Source: Sinomonas terrae (GTDB taxonomy: Bacteria > Actinomycetota > Actinomycetes > Actinomycetales > Micrococcaceae). Taken from it: a stretch of DNA of 64,000 nucleotides. A program made the position numbers and the translations under genes. Location: the NCBI RefSeq assembly GCF_022539255.1, contig NZ_JAKZBV010000001.1:1364001-1428000 (forward strand), given 5' to 3'. Of the stretch, positions 44,226-52,169 are shown in pieces. The notes beneath the pieces are model-generated. The model made no database searches. It was given only the letters and a program-made list of their open reading frames with translations, and was not told the origin of the DNA. Within the stretch, counting starts at the first letter, position 1; each line of letters begins with the position of its first letter.

Positions 44226-45698
44226 GTGGCGCTCTTCACGGACACGATCCGGGAGCAGGCTGATTTCGGTCCGGGCGACGCCGAGTGGCTCCATCTGCTG
44301 GTCGGCGATTGGCAGCTTGTGGCCGACTTGGCGTTTGCGGACCTGGCCCTGTGGTTCCCGGATCCAAGCGAGGGCTACACCGCCTTGGCGCACGTGCGCC
44401 CGTCGACGACGCACACCGTGTTCCACGAGGACATCGTGGGGGAGCGTATCCGAGGCGACCTCAGGCCTCTCGTCGACCGAGCATGGAACACGCAGTCAAT
44501 CGAGCGCAGCCACGAGACGAGCTTCAATTCGGAGATGGCTCTGCGCGTCGAGGCCGTCCCGTTCGTCCGCAATGGGCGTACCCTCGCGGTGGTCACCTCG
44601 CACATGGACCTCTCGAGTTCGCGCATGCCGTCGCGCCTTGAACTGACGTACCGTCAGTGCGCGTATGACCTCCTCCGAATGGGAACGCTAGGGCTCTGGC
44701 CCGACTTTGCGTCCCCGACGGGTTCACGGCGAGGCGCGCCTCGGGTGGGGGATGGTCTCATCCGCCTCGACGCCGAGGGGATCGTCCAATACGCGAGCCC
44801 GAACGGTGTTTCGGCGTTCCGTCGGCTGGGCGGTTTCGACTCGCTTGAGGGGCGTTCGCTGGCCGAACTCACGACCAATCTGCTCAAGGACCGTCGGCTC
44901 GTCGACGAGACGCTTCCGCTCGTCGTGACGGGGCGAATGCCGTGGAGGAGCGAGATTGAATCACGCGGGGTGAGCCTCTCCCTGCGTGCCATTCCACTCC
45001 GCGATGAGCGCGAGCGATTCGGCGCGCTCGTCTTGTGCCGCGACGTTTCCGAGTTGCGTCGGCGCGAGATGGAGCTTGTCACCAAGGACGCTACGATCCG
45101 CGAAATTCACCACCGCGTGAAGAACAACCTGCAGACCGTCGCGGCCCTCCTGCGGATGCAGTCGCGGCGCATGAAGAGCGAGGAAGGGCGCCAGGGTCTC
45201 GAGCAGGCGATGCGACGTGTGGCGACGATTGCCCTAGTCCACGAGACCCTCTCCCAGGGGCTCGCGCAGAACGTCGACTTCGACGAGCTCATCGACCGCC
45301 AGTTCCGACTCTCGGCTGAAGTCGCCACGGGAAATCAGCACGTTGCAACCGAGCGCGAGGGAGAGTTCGGCGGTCTGCCGAGTGATCTCGCCACTCCGCT
45401 TGCCCTCGTCATCAACGAACTCGTCACAAATGCCGTCGAGCACGGTCTCGAGGACCGTTCCGGCACCGTATGGCTCATAGCGCGGCGTGGGGTCGACAGC
45501 TCAGGTGAGGAGACCCTGCAGGTCACCGTCGCGGACGACGGCGTGGGCATGCCTGAGCAGCAGAACCGCCACGAAGGCTTGGGCCTCCAGATTGTCCGTA
45601 CCCTCGTGACGAGTGAGCTCGGGGGATCCATCCATTGGGGGCCGAGGGCTGGCGGCGGAACAGAAGTGACGATTACACTCCGGCCTGGCCGCAGCTGA
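44226..45698 (+). CDS. pdtaS: Sensor histidine kinase PdtaS
   Basis: Soluble kinase with N-terminal GAF domain (residues about 1-150), a PAS domain (about 180-280, DAEGIVQYASPNGVSAFRRLG), and a HisKA_2/HATPase module. The phospho-acceptor is the His pair in REIHHRVKNNLQTVAALLRMQ (about residue 297); the ATPase has VINELVTNAVEHGLE and ADDGVGMP. Its known partner PdtaR is an ANTAR RNA-binding antiterminator; that gene is not in the window. The GTG start has AAGG nearby. Location beside whiB1 is typical for Micrococcaceae as I recall. Confidence 0.93.
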   Translation: MALFTDTIREQADFGPGDAEWLHLLVGDWQLVADLAFADLALWFPDPSEGYTALAHVRPSTTHTVFHEDIVGERIRGDLRPLVDRAWNTQSIERSHETSFNSEMALRVEAVPFVRNGRTLAVVTSHMDLSSSRMPSRLELTYRQCAYDLLRMGTLGLWPDFASPTGSRRGAPRVGDGLIRLDAEGIVQYASPNGVSAFRRLGGFDSLEGRSLAELTTNLLKDRRLVDETLPLVVTGRMPWRSEIESRGVSLSLRAIPLRDERERFGALVLCRDVSELRRREMELVTKDATIREIHHRVKNNLQTVAALLRMQSRRMKSEEGRQGLEQAMRRVATIALVHETLSQGLAQNVDFDELIDRQFRLSAEVATGNQHVATEREGEFGGLPSDLATPLALVINELVTNAVEHGLEDRSGTVWLIARRGVDSSGEETLQVTVADDGVGMPEQQNRHEGLGLQIVRTLVTSELGGSIHWGPRAGGGTEVTITLRPGRS

Positions 45699-45732
45699 TC
45701 TTCTGCCCAGCAGACGGTGCCTTAATGCGAAA

Positions 45733-45763
45733 CCGCCCGCCGAGCATTCAGCGCGGCGGGCGG
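45733..45763 (+). terminator. Hairpin after pdtaS
   Basis: A perfect 10-bp stem CCGCCCGCCG/CGGCGGGCGG (45733-45742 with 45754-45763, 11-nt loop) lies 35 nt after the pdtaS stop, without a U-run. Confidence 0.65.
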
Positions 45764-45802
45764 GAACGTGTTCTGCCAGAGGCTCTGGTTCGCTCAGTTG
45801 GC

Positions 45803-45859
45803 TCTGGCTCTATGGGCTAGTTCTGGCTCTATGGGCTAGTTCTGGCTCTATAGGCTAGG
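45803..45859. repeat. Three tandem copies of a 19-bp unit in a convergent intergenic region
   Basis: TCTGGCTCTATGGGCTAGT is repeated at 45803-45821, 45822-45840 and 45841-45859; the third copy has two changes. The unit length is not a multiple of three and no gene covers it. It lies between the 3' ends of pdtaS and whiB1. Tandem units without spacers exclude a CRISPR array. Confidence 0.9.
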
Positions 45860-45885
45860 TCTGGCCCGAGGGGTTACTCGATGGG

Positions 45886-46134
45886 TTAGGAGGCGCGGCG
45901 AGCCCGCGCAGCGCGACGCTTGAGGGCGCGGCGCTCGTCTTCGCTCATTCCGCCCCAAACGCCTGCGTCCTGACCCGACTCGAGGGCCCACTGAAGGCAG
46001 GTGTCGATCACCGGGCATCGACGGCAGACGCTCTTGGCCTCCTCGATCTGAAGGAGTGCCGGACCGGTATTCCCAACGGGGAAGAACAGCTCGGGATCCT
46101 TGTCGAGGCATGCAGCACGATCACGCCAATCCAT
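45886..46134 (-). CDS. whiB1: WhiB1-type iron-sulfur transcription factor
   Basis: 82 residues carrying a nitric-oxide-sensitive 4Fe-4S cluster. The four cysteines are in AACLDKD, SVCRRCPVIDTCLQWAL, with the Wbl turn GVWGGMSEDERR and a basic Arg/Ala tail (LKRRAARARRAS). MDWRDRAACLD is the WhiB1 subgroup opening. WhiB1 is essential in M. tuberculosis and binds the domain 4 of SigA. A CRP-like site lies 39 nt upstream of the start, matching the known CRP control of mycobacterial whiB1. Confidence 0.95.
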   Translation of the reverse strand: MDWRDRAACLDKDPELFFPVGNTGPALLQIEEAKSVCRRCPVIDTCLQWALESGQDAGVWGGMSEDERRALKRRAARARRAS

Positions 46135-46172
46135 GGTTCTTGAAGTACTCCATTCCGGGGGAACGCGACCTT

Positions 46173-46188
46173 TGTGAACTTTTTCACG
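46173..46188. promoter_or_regulatory. CRP/GlxR-type binding site upstream of whiB1
   Basis: TGTGAACTTTTTCACG matches the TGTGA-N6-TCACA consensus with one change at the last base. It lies 39-54 nt upstream of the whiB1 ATG. In M. tuberculosis whiB1 is controlled by the cAMP receptor protein, so the site is plausible here. Confidence 0.7.
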
Positions 46189-46367
46189 AGGCGTCCCAAA
46201 GCAAAGGGGCCTTATCTGGGCCCCGCGGTCAACTTCAATAAGGTTGTCACGTTAACTGTGTGTAAACAAGGGGGGAGAGGGAGGATTTGGGCCTGCAGAG
46301 CGAGGGATGCATCACATCTGAACCGTTCTTCGACGACCACTTCACGCCGCTCATCCGCCGTCCCCGG

Positions 46368-46373
46368 TAGTCT
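46368..46373 (+). promoter_or_regulatory. -10 box of the small membrane-protein gene, leaderless layout
   Basis: TAGTCT ends 6 nt before the GTG at 46380, with no Shine-Dalgarno sequence. Confidence 0.5.
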
Positions 46374-46379
46374 CAGCCT

Positions 46380-46808
46380 GTGCAGTCTTCCAGCTCTTCG
46401 GACCAGCGCCCATCCAAACCTGTCCAGCTCAGGATCCTCGTGGCGCTCGTGCTCATCGAAGCACTTGCTCTCTTGGTCATCGCCGGGATGTACGCGGTCG
46501 AACTCGCCTCCGGCCAGGCGCACGTCTCTCCCGGCGGGGCGATCTTCACTATGGTTCTCCTCATCCTCCTCGGCGCGGGTATTGGCACAGCCGCCATCTT
46601 GCTGTGGCGCGGCTACCGGTGGACGCGTTCCGTTGCCCTGGTCGTCCAGCTCTTCGCCGGGACTATCGGGCTGCCAACGATGTCCGGCGGTTACGTCCTC
46701 TATGGGCTCCTCATCCTCGTCCCGGCCGCCGCGGCGCTCTACCTGCTTTTCTCACGCCCGGTCTTCGCCGTCACGCAGCGGCCCGTTCACGAGAACGACG
46801 ACCGCTGA
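46380..46808 (+). CDS. Small integral membrane protein, four helices
   Basis: 142 residues with four hydrophobic segments: ILVALVLIEALALLVIAGMY, IFTMVLLILLGAGIGTAAILL, SVALVVQLFAGTIGLPTM and VLYGLLILVPAAAALYLLF. No known motif; a similar protein next to whiB1 occurs in relatives as far as I recall. The start is supported by the -10 box. Its last 38 nt overlap the 3' end of the convergent FHA-FtsK gene. Confidence 0.75.
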   Translation: MQSSSSSDQRPSKPVQLRILVALVLIEALALLVIAGMYAVELASGQAHVSPGGAIFTMVLLILLGAGIGTAAILLWRGYRWTRSVALVVQLFAGTIGLPTMSGGYVLYGLLILVPAAAALYLLFSRPVFAVTQRPVHENDDR

Positions 46809-49800
46809 GGAGAGGCCGGCCATTCGGCCTGTCGCGATCGTTGAGCAGGGATTGGCCGCTTGCTGCTGCGCCGAGCCAACCAAGTTGAACCTCGGCCTGA
46901 TGTCCACGGACCACGGCGATCGCGCGACCTGGCACGAACTGTTCCAAGGGTTCGAGCCGCACGCCGAAGAGGTCTCCATCCGCCGGTGATCGCGGTCCGA
47001 TGGCGATGCCCGTCGCGGTTCCGATCGCCTGCGCGCGGAGAGCGGGTGGCAGACGGCCGGCGATTGAGGTCCCATATCCCGCGGTGGCAATCACTGAGAC
47101 ACCTTCCTCAAGCGCGAGACGGATCGCTTGGTCCTCGAGCGCGCCCATACCGTCTGCGTTATCAAGGAGGAGTAGGGGGCCCTCACCGGCTCTGGCGGAC
47201 CTGATCGCGTCCGTAAGCGCCTGCTGGGTGTTTCTTCCTGAGAACCAAGGGCCAACGGCCGGATTCATGCTCGGAAGCGCTTCAAGGAATGCCGTCTTCC
47301 CCGCGCCTGGCCTCCCGAGTGCCAAGAGGATCTCGCCGGGTCCAAGGGCGACTGAGAGGGGATCACCGCGGTCCCCATGGAGGCCGATCGCCAAACGGCG
47401 CTGCTTTCCTTGGGCTTGGGGTTCGGGGCCACTGCGCTCCCTCGCCGTCTCTGCCATCTCCGTCGCCATCACGGACACAGGAAGGGGCAGAATGCGCAAC
47501 GCCGGTGTGGAGGGGCCAGACGCCCACGATGCTGGGCGGACGGGTGAAGGGCCGGTGAAGCATTCAACAAGCACGGGCTCTTCGCACTCCAGAAGGCCTG
47601 TTGCTATACCTCGCATTCGGCCGCCGGGTCCAGAGGAGAGCCGCGGCCAGCCCAGCCGCGCGTCGTCGGGCATCCCGTGGGGGAGGAAGAGCCGGCAGCG
47701 GAGTTCGCTGAAGATGCGCGAGGCGACGAGGTCTCCCTCGCCCGCAATGAGCACTACAGGACCAGAGGAACGATCGGCACGAACAAGGTCGAAGAGCTCT
47801 CCCTCGGCCTGCGCGTGTGGGCTGTTCCGGAAGGCCGAGATCCAACGGCCCCAACCGGAGGCGATGAGAATGAGGCTCGACCGCTCTCGGCCGATGGCCG
47901 CCGTCGGACGTTGTTTCGACGCCGCTTCCGCGAGCCGTGAAATGATCCGTGCTGCATGGCCGAGGTCATCAGGGCAAGCGTAGGCGCCGGTTCGCTCATG
48001 ATGTTCGAGGTGGGGGAGTGTGTTATCAGCATCGAGAATGTACAAGTGCCGTACGCGCAGGCCATCCGCGAGCTGGGAAGCGACGTTCGCGAGAATTGGG
48101 CCAGCTCCGGGGGATCCTCCGATGATGGCAAGATGCCCTCGCTCCTCCGGTGCCCAGCGCAACGTCGTCAGGCGCTGCTCATGCGGCAGATCCGCAATTC
48201 CCAACGAAACGTGGCGCCCCGGCCTAGGCGCTGGCCCTGCGTCAGCGGGAAGGGGATCGGCCACTGGTCGCCGAGGAGGTCGGTCGCCGAGGGAAGCCCA
48301 AGCCTCACGGACAGTCCGCACAAGATGGCTCATCGAGCTGTCGGGCTTCTCGCTTTGAGGCTGGGTCCGGGAGCTGCCGCGAAGCCATTCGGCTGCAGAT
48401 TCGAGGGACGCCGCCGCAAGGCTGGGATCAAGCGCGAGTGAGAGGCACGCGGTCTGGAACTCGATGGGCTCGTCACCTCCGAGGGCAAGATATCCACGGC
48501 CAGGAAGAGCCGTCGGCACTCTAGCGGCCAAGTCTGAGCCGATCACATCACGAGATTCAGCGGCTCCGCTGACGCGCAGGGCAATTGCACACCCAACGTT
48601 TGCACGTATATCGCCCGAAATCGCTCCGTGGGGCCGTTGGGTCGCCATGATGAGGTGAACCCCGAGGGACCGTCCGACGCTGGCAATGCGCAGGAGCTCG
48701 CGAAGCGAGTCTGGCTCCTCCTCCACGAGGACTCGGAACTCGTCGACGACTATAGCCAACCGGGGCAGCGGCTCGGCCGGATTGGATCCGGCGTAGGCGC
48801 TCAGATCCTCGCAGCCCACTTCTGCCAGCAGTTGTTCGCGCCGTACGACCTCGGCTCGCAGTGAGACGAGGACACGCCTCAGGCCTCCGCTCAGATCGGT
48901 CACGACGCCCACGCAATGAGGAAGCGACTTGAGCGGAGCGAGCCCCGCACCCCCTTTGAAATCTACAAGAAGGAACGTGAGCTCATCCGGTGACTGCAGC
49001 GCGGCTCCACCAGCAATCATGGTGCGCAAGAGCTCCGACTTGCCCGAGCCCGTTGTGCCTGCCACGAGAACGTGGGGACTGTCGGCGACGAGGTCGATTC
49101 CGAGCCGTCCGGTTTCCGCGACTCCCAGCGGAAGCCAGCAGCCCCTTCCTTTCTTCCTTTCGCTCCATGTTTTGACGAGTTCCGCCCGTGTCGTGGGGAC
49201 GAGCACGTCGAGGCTGCACGAGTCCGGCAGCGGTCCGCCCGCCGGGTTGCCAGCCGAGGCGCACGAGCGGCGCAAAGCCCATTCGCGTGCTACCCGCTCG
49301 AAGGGAACGTGACCGAGCAAGTCGGGGGTGAACTCGGAGCGAAGAATTCCTGAGACGAGGTGGCCGGAGGACTCACCGACCTGAATCACTGCATCGTGGC
49401 TGCCCAGCGCTCCGACTCCGTCCACGACGCAACCGCCGCCCCTCCGCAACGCCTCTGCCATGACACGGGCAGTCGAGGGCGGTGTGCCTGGCATGGTGAT
49501 CGTCACGTCTCGACCTTCTCCCGCCTGTGCGGAAGAAGCGGCGAGCGCCTCGAGGTCCCCGTCCCTCGCAACGCTCACGCTGGGCAGGAATCGCGCGGCC
49601 AGCCTGAGCCGGTCGGAACCTCCTATGAGGTGGACGCGGAGCTGCTGAGCCGCAGGCAGGACGGCGAGCTGCACCAGCAAGAAGCGTGCGGTTCCCTCGA
49701 TCTCGGCGTCTCGTCCATCAAGTCGGACCATTCCCTTGAGGGCCAGGACGAGCGGTGCTCGGCGGTGCCGCGGAGGTGATGAATCGAGGGGAGGATCGAC

Positions 49801-50799
49801 GGTCACGTCGGCTGGTAGGTCTGCCGTGCCCAGACGGATCAGGATTGGGCCGTCGTAGTCCCGCAGAAACCGCCGCCCGGCGGCCGAGGCGCCCCGCGAC
49901 GCCAGGCACAGCTGCGCGGCATCCGGCGCCGCAGCGGTCCTGCGTTCCAGATCCTGCTCGACGGCGGCCGCTAGTTCGCGTTTGAAGCTGCGCCGCTCTC
50001 TCCGTCCTTCAGCGAGCGGGAAGGCCAGGGAGAGGAGTGACATGCTCGAGAACGCAAGGAACATCCATTGGCCGAAGAACAGTGCGAGCCCGAGGCCCAT
50101 GGCGAGGGGTGCCAAGCCCAAGGCGAGCATCGTCGTCGTCCGTTGCGCCGGCGTGCGGCGCGTGACGCGGAGGGGCTCTCCGTGAAGCGATCCGGCCCGC
50201 GGGTCGATCACGGCCTCACCCTCGAACTCGAGACTGCAGACGTTTCCGCCCATCCGGAACTCTTGCCCCGCCTCGAGGACGATGTCGCGGACTCGACGAT
50301 CGCCGAGCCACGTCCCATTGGAGCTTCCGCAGTCGACCAGACGGACAAGCGTGTCGGTCACGTGTAGCTCGGCGTGACGGCGGGAGAGCTCTGGGTCCGG
50401 AAGTCCAACGATCCCGGGCACATCCAGAGCGTTGCCTTCACACCGCCCTAGGCGGTGAAGTCCTCGCTCGAGGGGGATGAGCAGGCCCGCACCAGGTCCA
50501 CTGCGGACAGCGAGGAGGAGACGCTCGGCCCCCTCCGCCGTCGCCCTAGAATTCGCCTGGCCGCCCAGCAAGAGGGCCCCGTTCGTCAACGGCGGACGGC
50601 CGGCCACGAGCGAGTTGAGAGGCACGCCCTCCACCGTGATTCCCATCACCCCATAGCGCTCTTCGATGAGCGCGGCGAGCTCACCCCCGGCGGCGCCGTC
50701 GGGGAGTGACGCCACCAGCTCCTCGCTCCCGCGCAGCCTCCGGCCTGCCCCCGGAGCTATCAGCGTGACGTGCAGTTCCATGCGCCCCCCAAAGCTCAT
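46771..50799 (-). CDS. FHA-domain FtsK/SpoIIIE ATPase resembling type VII secretion EssC
   Basis: 1342 residues. The first 90 look ubiquitin/FHA-like; a clear FHA domain follows (about 110-190: RLGRCEGN, SRRHAELHV, CGSSNGTWLG), then two transmembrane helices (MLALGLAPLAMGLGLALFFG and MFLAFSSMSLLSLAFPLA). ATPase 1 is intact: Walker A VAGTTGSGKSELL near residue 585, then TFLLVDFKGG and LAIVVDEFR. ATPase 2 (near 895) has GGSPGAGPIL in place of a Walker A, without Lys/Thr. ATPase 3 has ALGRPGAGKTAFLEALP near 1165 and LLLLDNADG. This plan matches EssC/EccC motors of type VII secretion, yet no WXG100, EssB or EccD gene is near. The ATG at 50781 is an alternative start. Confidence 0.85.
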   Translation of the reverse strand: MSFGGRMELHVTLIAPGAGRRLRGSEELVASLPDGAAGGELAALIEERYGVMGITVEGVPLNSLVAGRPPLTNGALLLGGQANSRATAEGAERLLLAVRSGPGAGLLIPLERGLHRLGRCEGNALDVPGIVGLPDPELSRRHAELHVTDTLVRLVDCGSSNGTWLGDRRVRDIVLEAGQEFRMGGNVCSLEFEGEAVIDPRAGSLHGEPLRVTRRTPAQRTTTMLALGLAPLAMGLGLALFFGQWMFLAFSSMSLLSLAFPLAEGRRERRSFKRELAAAVEQDLERRTAAAPDAAQLCLASRGASAAGRRFLRDYDGPILIRLGTADLPADVTVDPPLDSSPPRHRRAPLVLALKGMVRLDGRDAEIEGTARFLLVQLAVLPAAQQLRVHLIGGSDRLRLAARFLPSVSVARDGDLEALAASSAQAGEGRDVTITMPGTPPSTARVMAEALRRGGGCVVDGVGALGSHDAVIQVGESSGHLVSGILRSEFTPDLLGHVPFERVAREWALRRSCASAGNPAGGPLPDSCSLDVLVPTTRAELVKTWSERKKGRGCWLPLGVAETGRLGIDLVADSPHVLVAGTTGSGKSELLRTMIAGGAALQSPDELTFLLVDFKGGAGLAPLKSLPHCVGVVTDLSGGLRRVLVSLRAEVVRREQLLAEVGCEDLSAYAGSNPAEPLPRLAIVVDEFRVLVEEEPDSLRELLRIASVGRSLGVHLIMATQRPHGAISGDIRANVGCAIALRVSGAAESRDVIGSDLAARVPTALPGRGYLALGGDEPIEFQTACLSLALDPSLAAASLESAAEWLRGSSRTQPQSEKPDSSMSHLVRTVREAWASLGDRPPRRPVADPLPADAGPAPRPGRHVSLGIADLPHEQRLTTLRWAPEERGHLAIIGGSPGAGPILANVASQLADGLRVRHLYILDADNTLPHLEHHERTGAYACPDDLGHAARIISRLAEAASKQRPTAAIGRERSSLILIASGWGRWISAFRNSPHAQAEGELFDLVRADRSSGPVVLIAGEGDLVASRIFSELRCRLFLPHGMPDDARLGWPRLSSGPGGRMRGIATGLLECEEPVLVECFTGPSPVRPASWASGPSTPALRILPLPVSVMATEMAETARERSGPEPQAQGKQRRLAIGLHGDRGDPLSVALGPGEILLALGRPGAGKTAFLEALPSMNPAVGPWFSGRNTQQALTDAIRSARAGEGPLLLLDNADGMGALEDQAIRLALEEGVSVIATAGYGTSIAGRLPPALRAQAIGTATGIAIGPRSPADGDLFGVRLEPLEQFVPGRAIAVVRGHQAEVQLGWLGAAASGQSLLNDRDRPNGRPLLSGRRSRERAAA

Positions 50800-50981
50800 T
50801 CCTTCTACGAGGCTACGCAGACGAAGAGGGGCGGGGGCGTCGCTGAGGGCCGTATGTGGACAACTGCTGAATGAGGGGAACTCCCCGCCGCTGGAAAGGG
50901 GCTCCAGCGTAGTCCGGTAGTCTTGGACCGCAGGAAGGCCGGTGCCCGTGGCATCGGCGTGCCCCGAATACAGGAGAATTT

Positions 50982-52169
50982 GTGGACGCTGATCTCGTCG
51001 TCGTCGGATCCGGCTTCTTCGGCCTCACAGTGGCCGAGCGCGCAGCCAAGGAGCTCGGACTCAAGGTCACGGTGATCGACCGCCGCCATCACATCGGGGG
51101 CAACGCGTATAGCGAGGATGACGCCCAGACGGGCATTGAAGTGCACCGCTACGGTGCCCACCTCTTCCATACCTCGAACAAGCGGGTGTGGGACTACGTC
51201 AACCAGTTCACGACCTTCACCAACTATGTGCACCGCGTCTACGGTGTCCACAAGGGTGAGGTGTTCCCGCTGCCGATCAACCTCGGCACGATCAACCAGT
51301 TCTTCCGGGCGAATTACTCGCCGTCAGAAGCGCGTTCCCTCATTGAGGAGCAGGCCGGCGAGCTTGCGGGAACGGACCCGCAGAACCTCAATGACAAGGG
51401 CATTCAGCTCATCGGACGCCCGCTGTACGAGGCGTTCATCAAGCACTACACGGGCAAGCAGTGGCAGACGGATCCAAAGGATCTGCCGGCCGGGATCATC
51501 TCGCGGCTTCCCGTCCGCTACACGTACGACAACCGCTACTTCAACGACACGTACGAAGGGCTGCCCACCAACGGATACACGGCGTGGATCGAGCGCATGG
51601 CCGACCACCCGAACATCACGGTGCAGCTCAACGCAGACTTCTTCGACGAGTCGCAGCCTGTCAGTAAGGGCAATGCCGTCGGCAACGTTCCCGTTGTCTA
51701 CACGGGCCCCGTCGATCGCTATTTCGACTACAAAGAGGGCGACCTCTCGTGGCGCACCATCGACTTCGAGGAAGAGGTGCTGGACGTCGGCGACTTCCAG
51801 GGGACGTCAGTCGTGAACTACAACGACGCCGATGTGCCTTTCACACGCATCATCGAGCCGCGCCACTTCCATCCTGAGCGCAACTACCAGACCGAGAAGA
51901 CGCTCATCATGCGCGAATTCTCGCGTTTCGCCGAGAAGGGCGACGAGCCGTACTACCCGATCAACACCGAGGCCGATCGCGCGAAGCTTCTTGCATACCG
52001 CGATTTGGCGAAGTCCGAGAACTCGGTCCTGTTCGGCGGTCGTCTGGGCACCTACAAGTACCTCGACATGCACATGGCGATCGGTTCGGCCCTGAGCATG
52101 TTCGAGAACAAGATCAAGCCGCATTTTGCGGGCGGCGAAGCACTCGTCAGCGGAGGCGTGGACGAATGA
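50982..52169 (+). CDS. glf: UDP-galactopyranose mutase
   Basis: Flavoenzyme converting UDP-galactopyranose to UDP-galactofuranose. The N-terminal FAD motif is DADLVVVGSGFFGLTVAERA, followed by HHIGGNAYSEDD and the substrate-site RYGAHLFHTSNKRVW. KHYTGKQWQTDPKDLPAGIISRLPVR is diagnostic. The length of 395 residues is normal. The GTG at 50982 follows AGGAG. It supplies the sugar donor for the next gene, whose ATG overlaps its stop by 4 nt. Confidence 0.97.
   Translation: MDADLVVVGSGFFGLTVAERAAKELGLKVTVIDRRHHIGGNAYSEDDAQTGIEVHRYGAHLFHTSNKRVWDYVNQFTTFTNYVHRVYGVHKGEVFPLPINLGTINQFFRANYSPSEARSLIEEQAGELAGTDPQNLNDKGIQLIGRPLYEAFIKHYTGKQWQTDPKDLPAGIISRLPVRYTYDNRYFNDTYEGLPTNGYTAWIERMADHPNITVQLNADFFDESQPVSKGNAVGNVPVVYTGPVDRYFDYKEGDLSWRTIDFEEEVLDVGDFQGTSVVNYNDADVPFTRIIEPRHFHPERNYQTEKTLIMREFSRFAEKGDEPYYPINTEADRAKLLAYRDLAKSENSVLFGGRLGTYKYLDMHMAIGSALSMFENKIKPHFAGGEALVSGGVDE

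Noticed and set aside
45803..45859. CRISPR array
   Set aside because: The 19-bp units are directly adjacent, with no unique spacers, and no cas genes are present.
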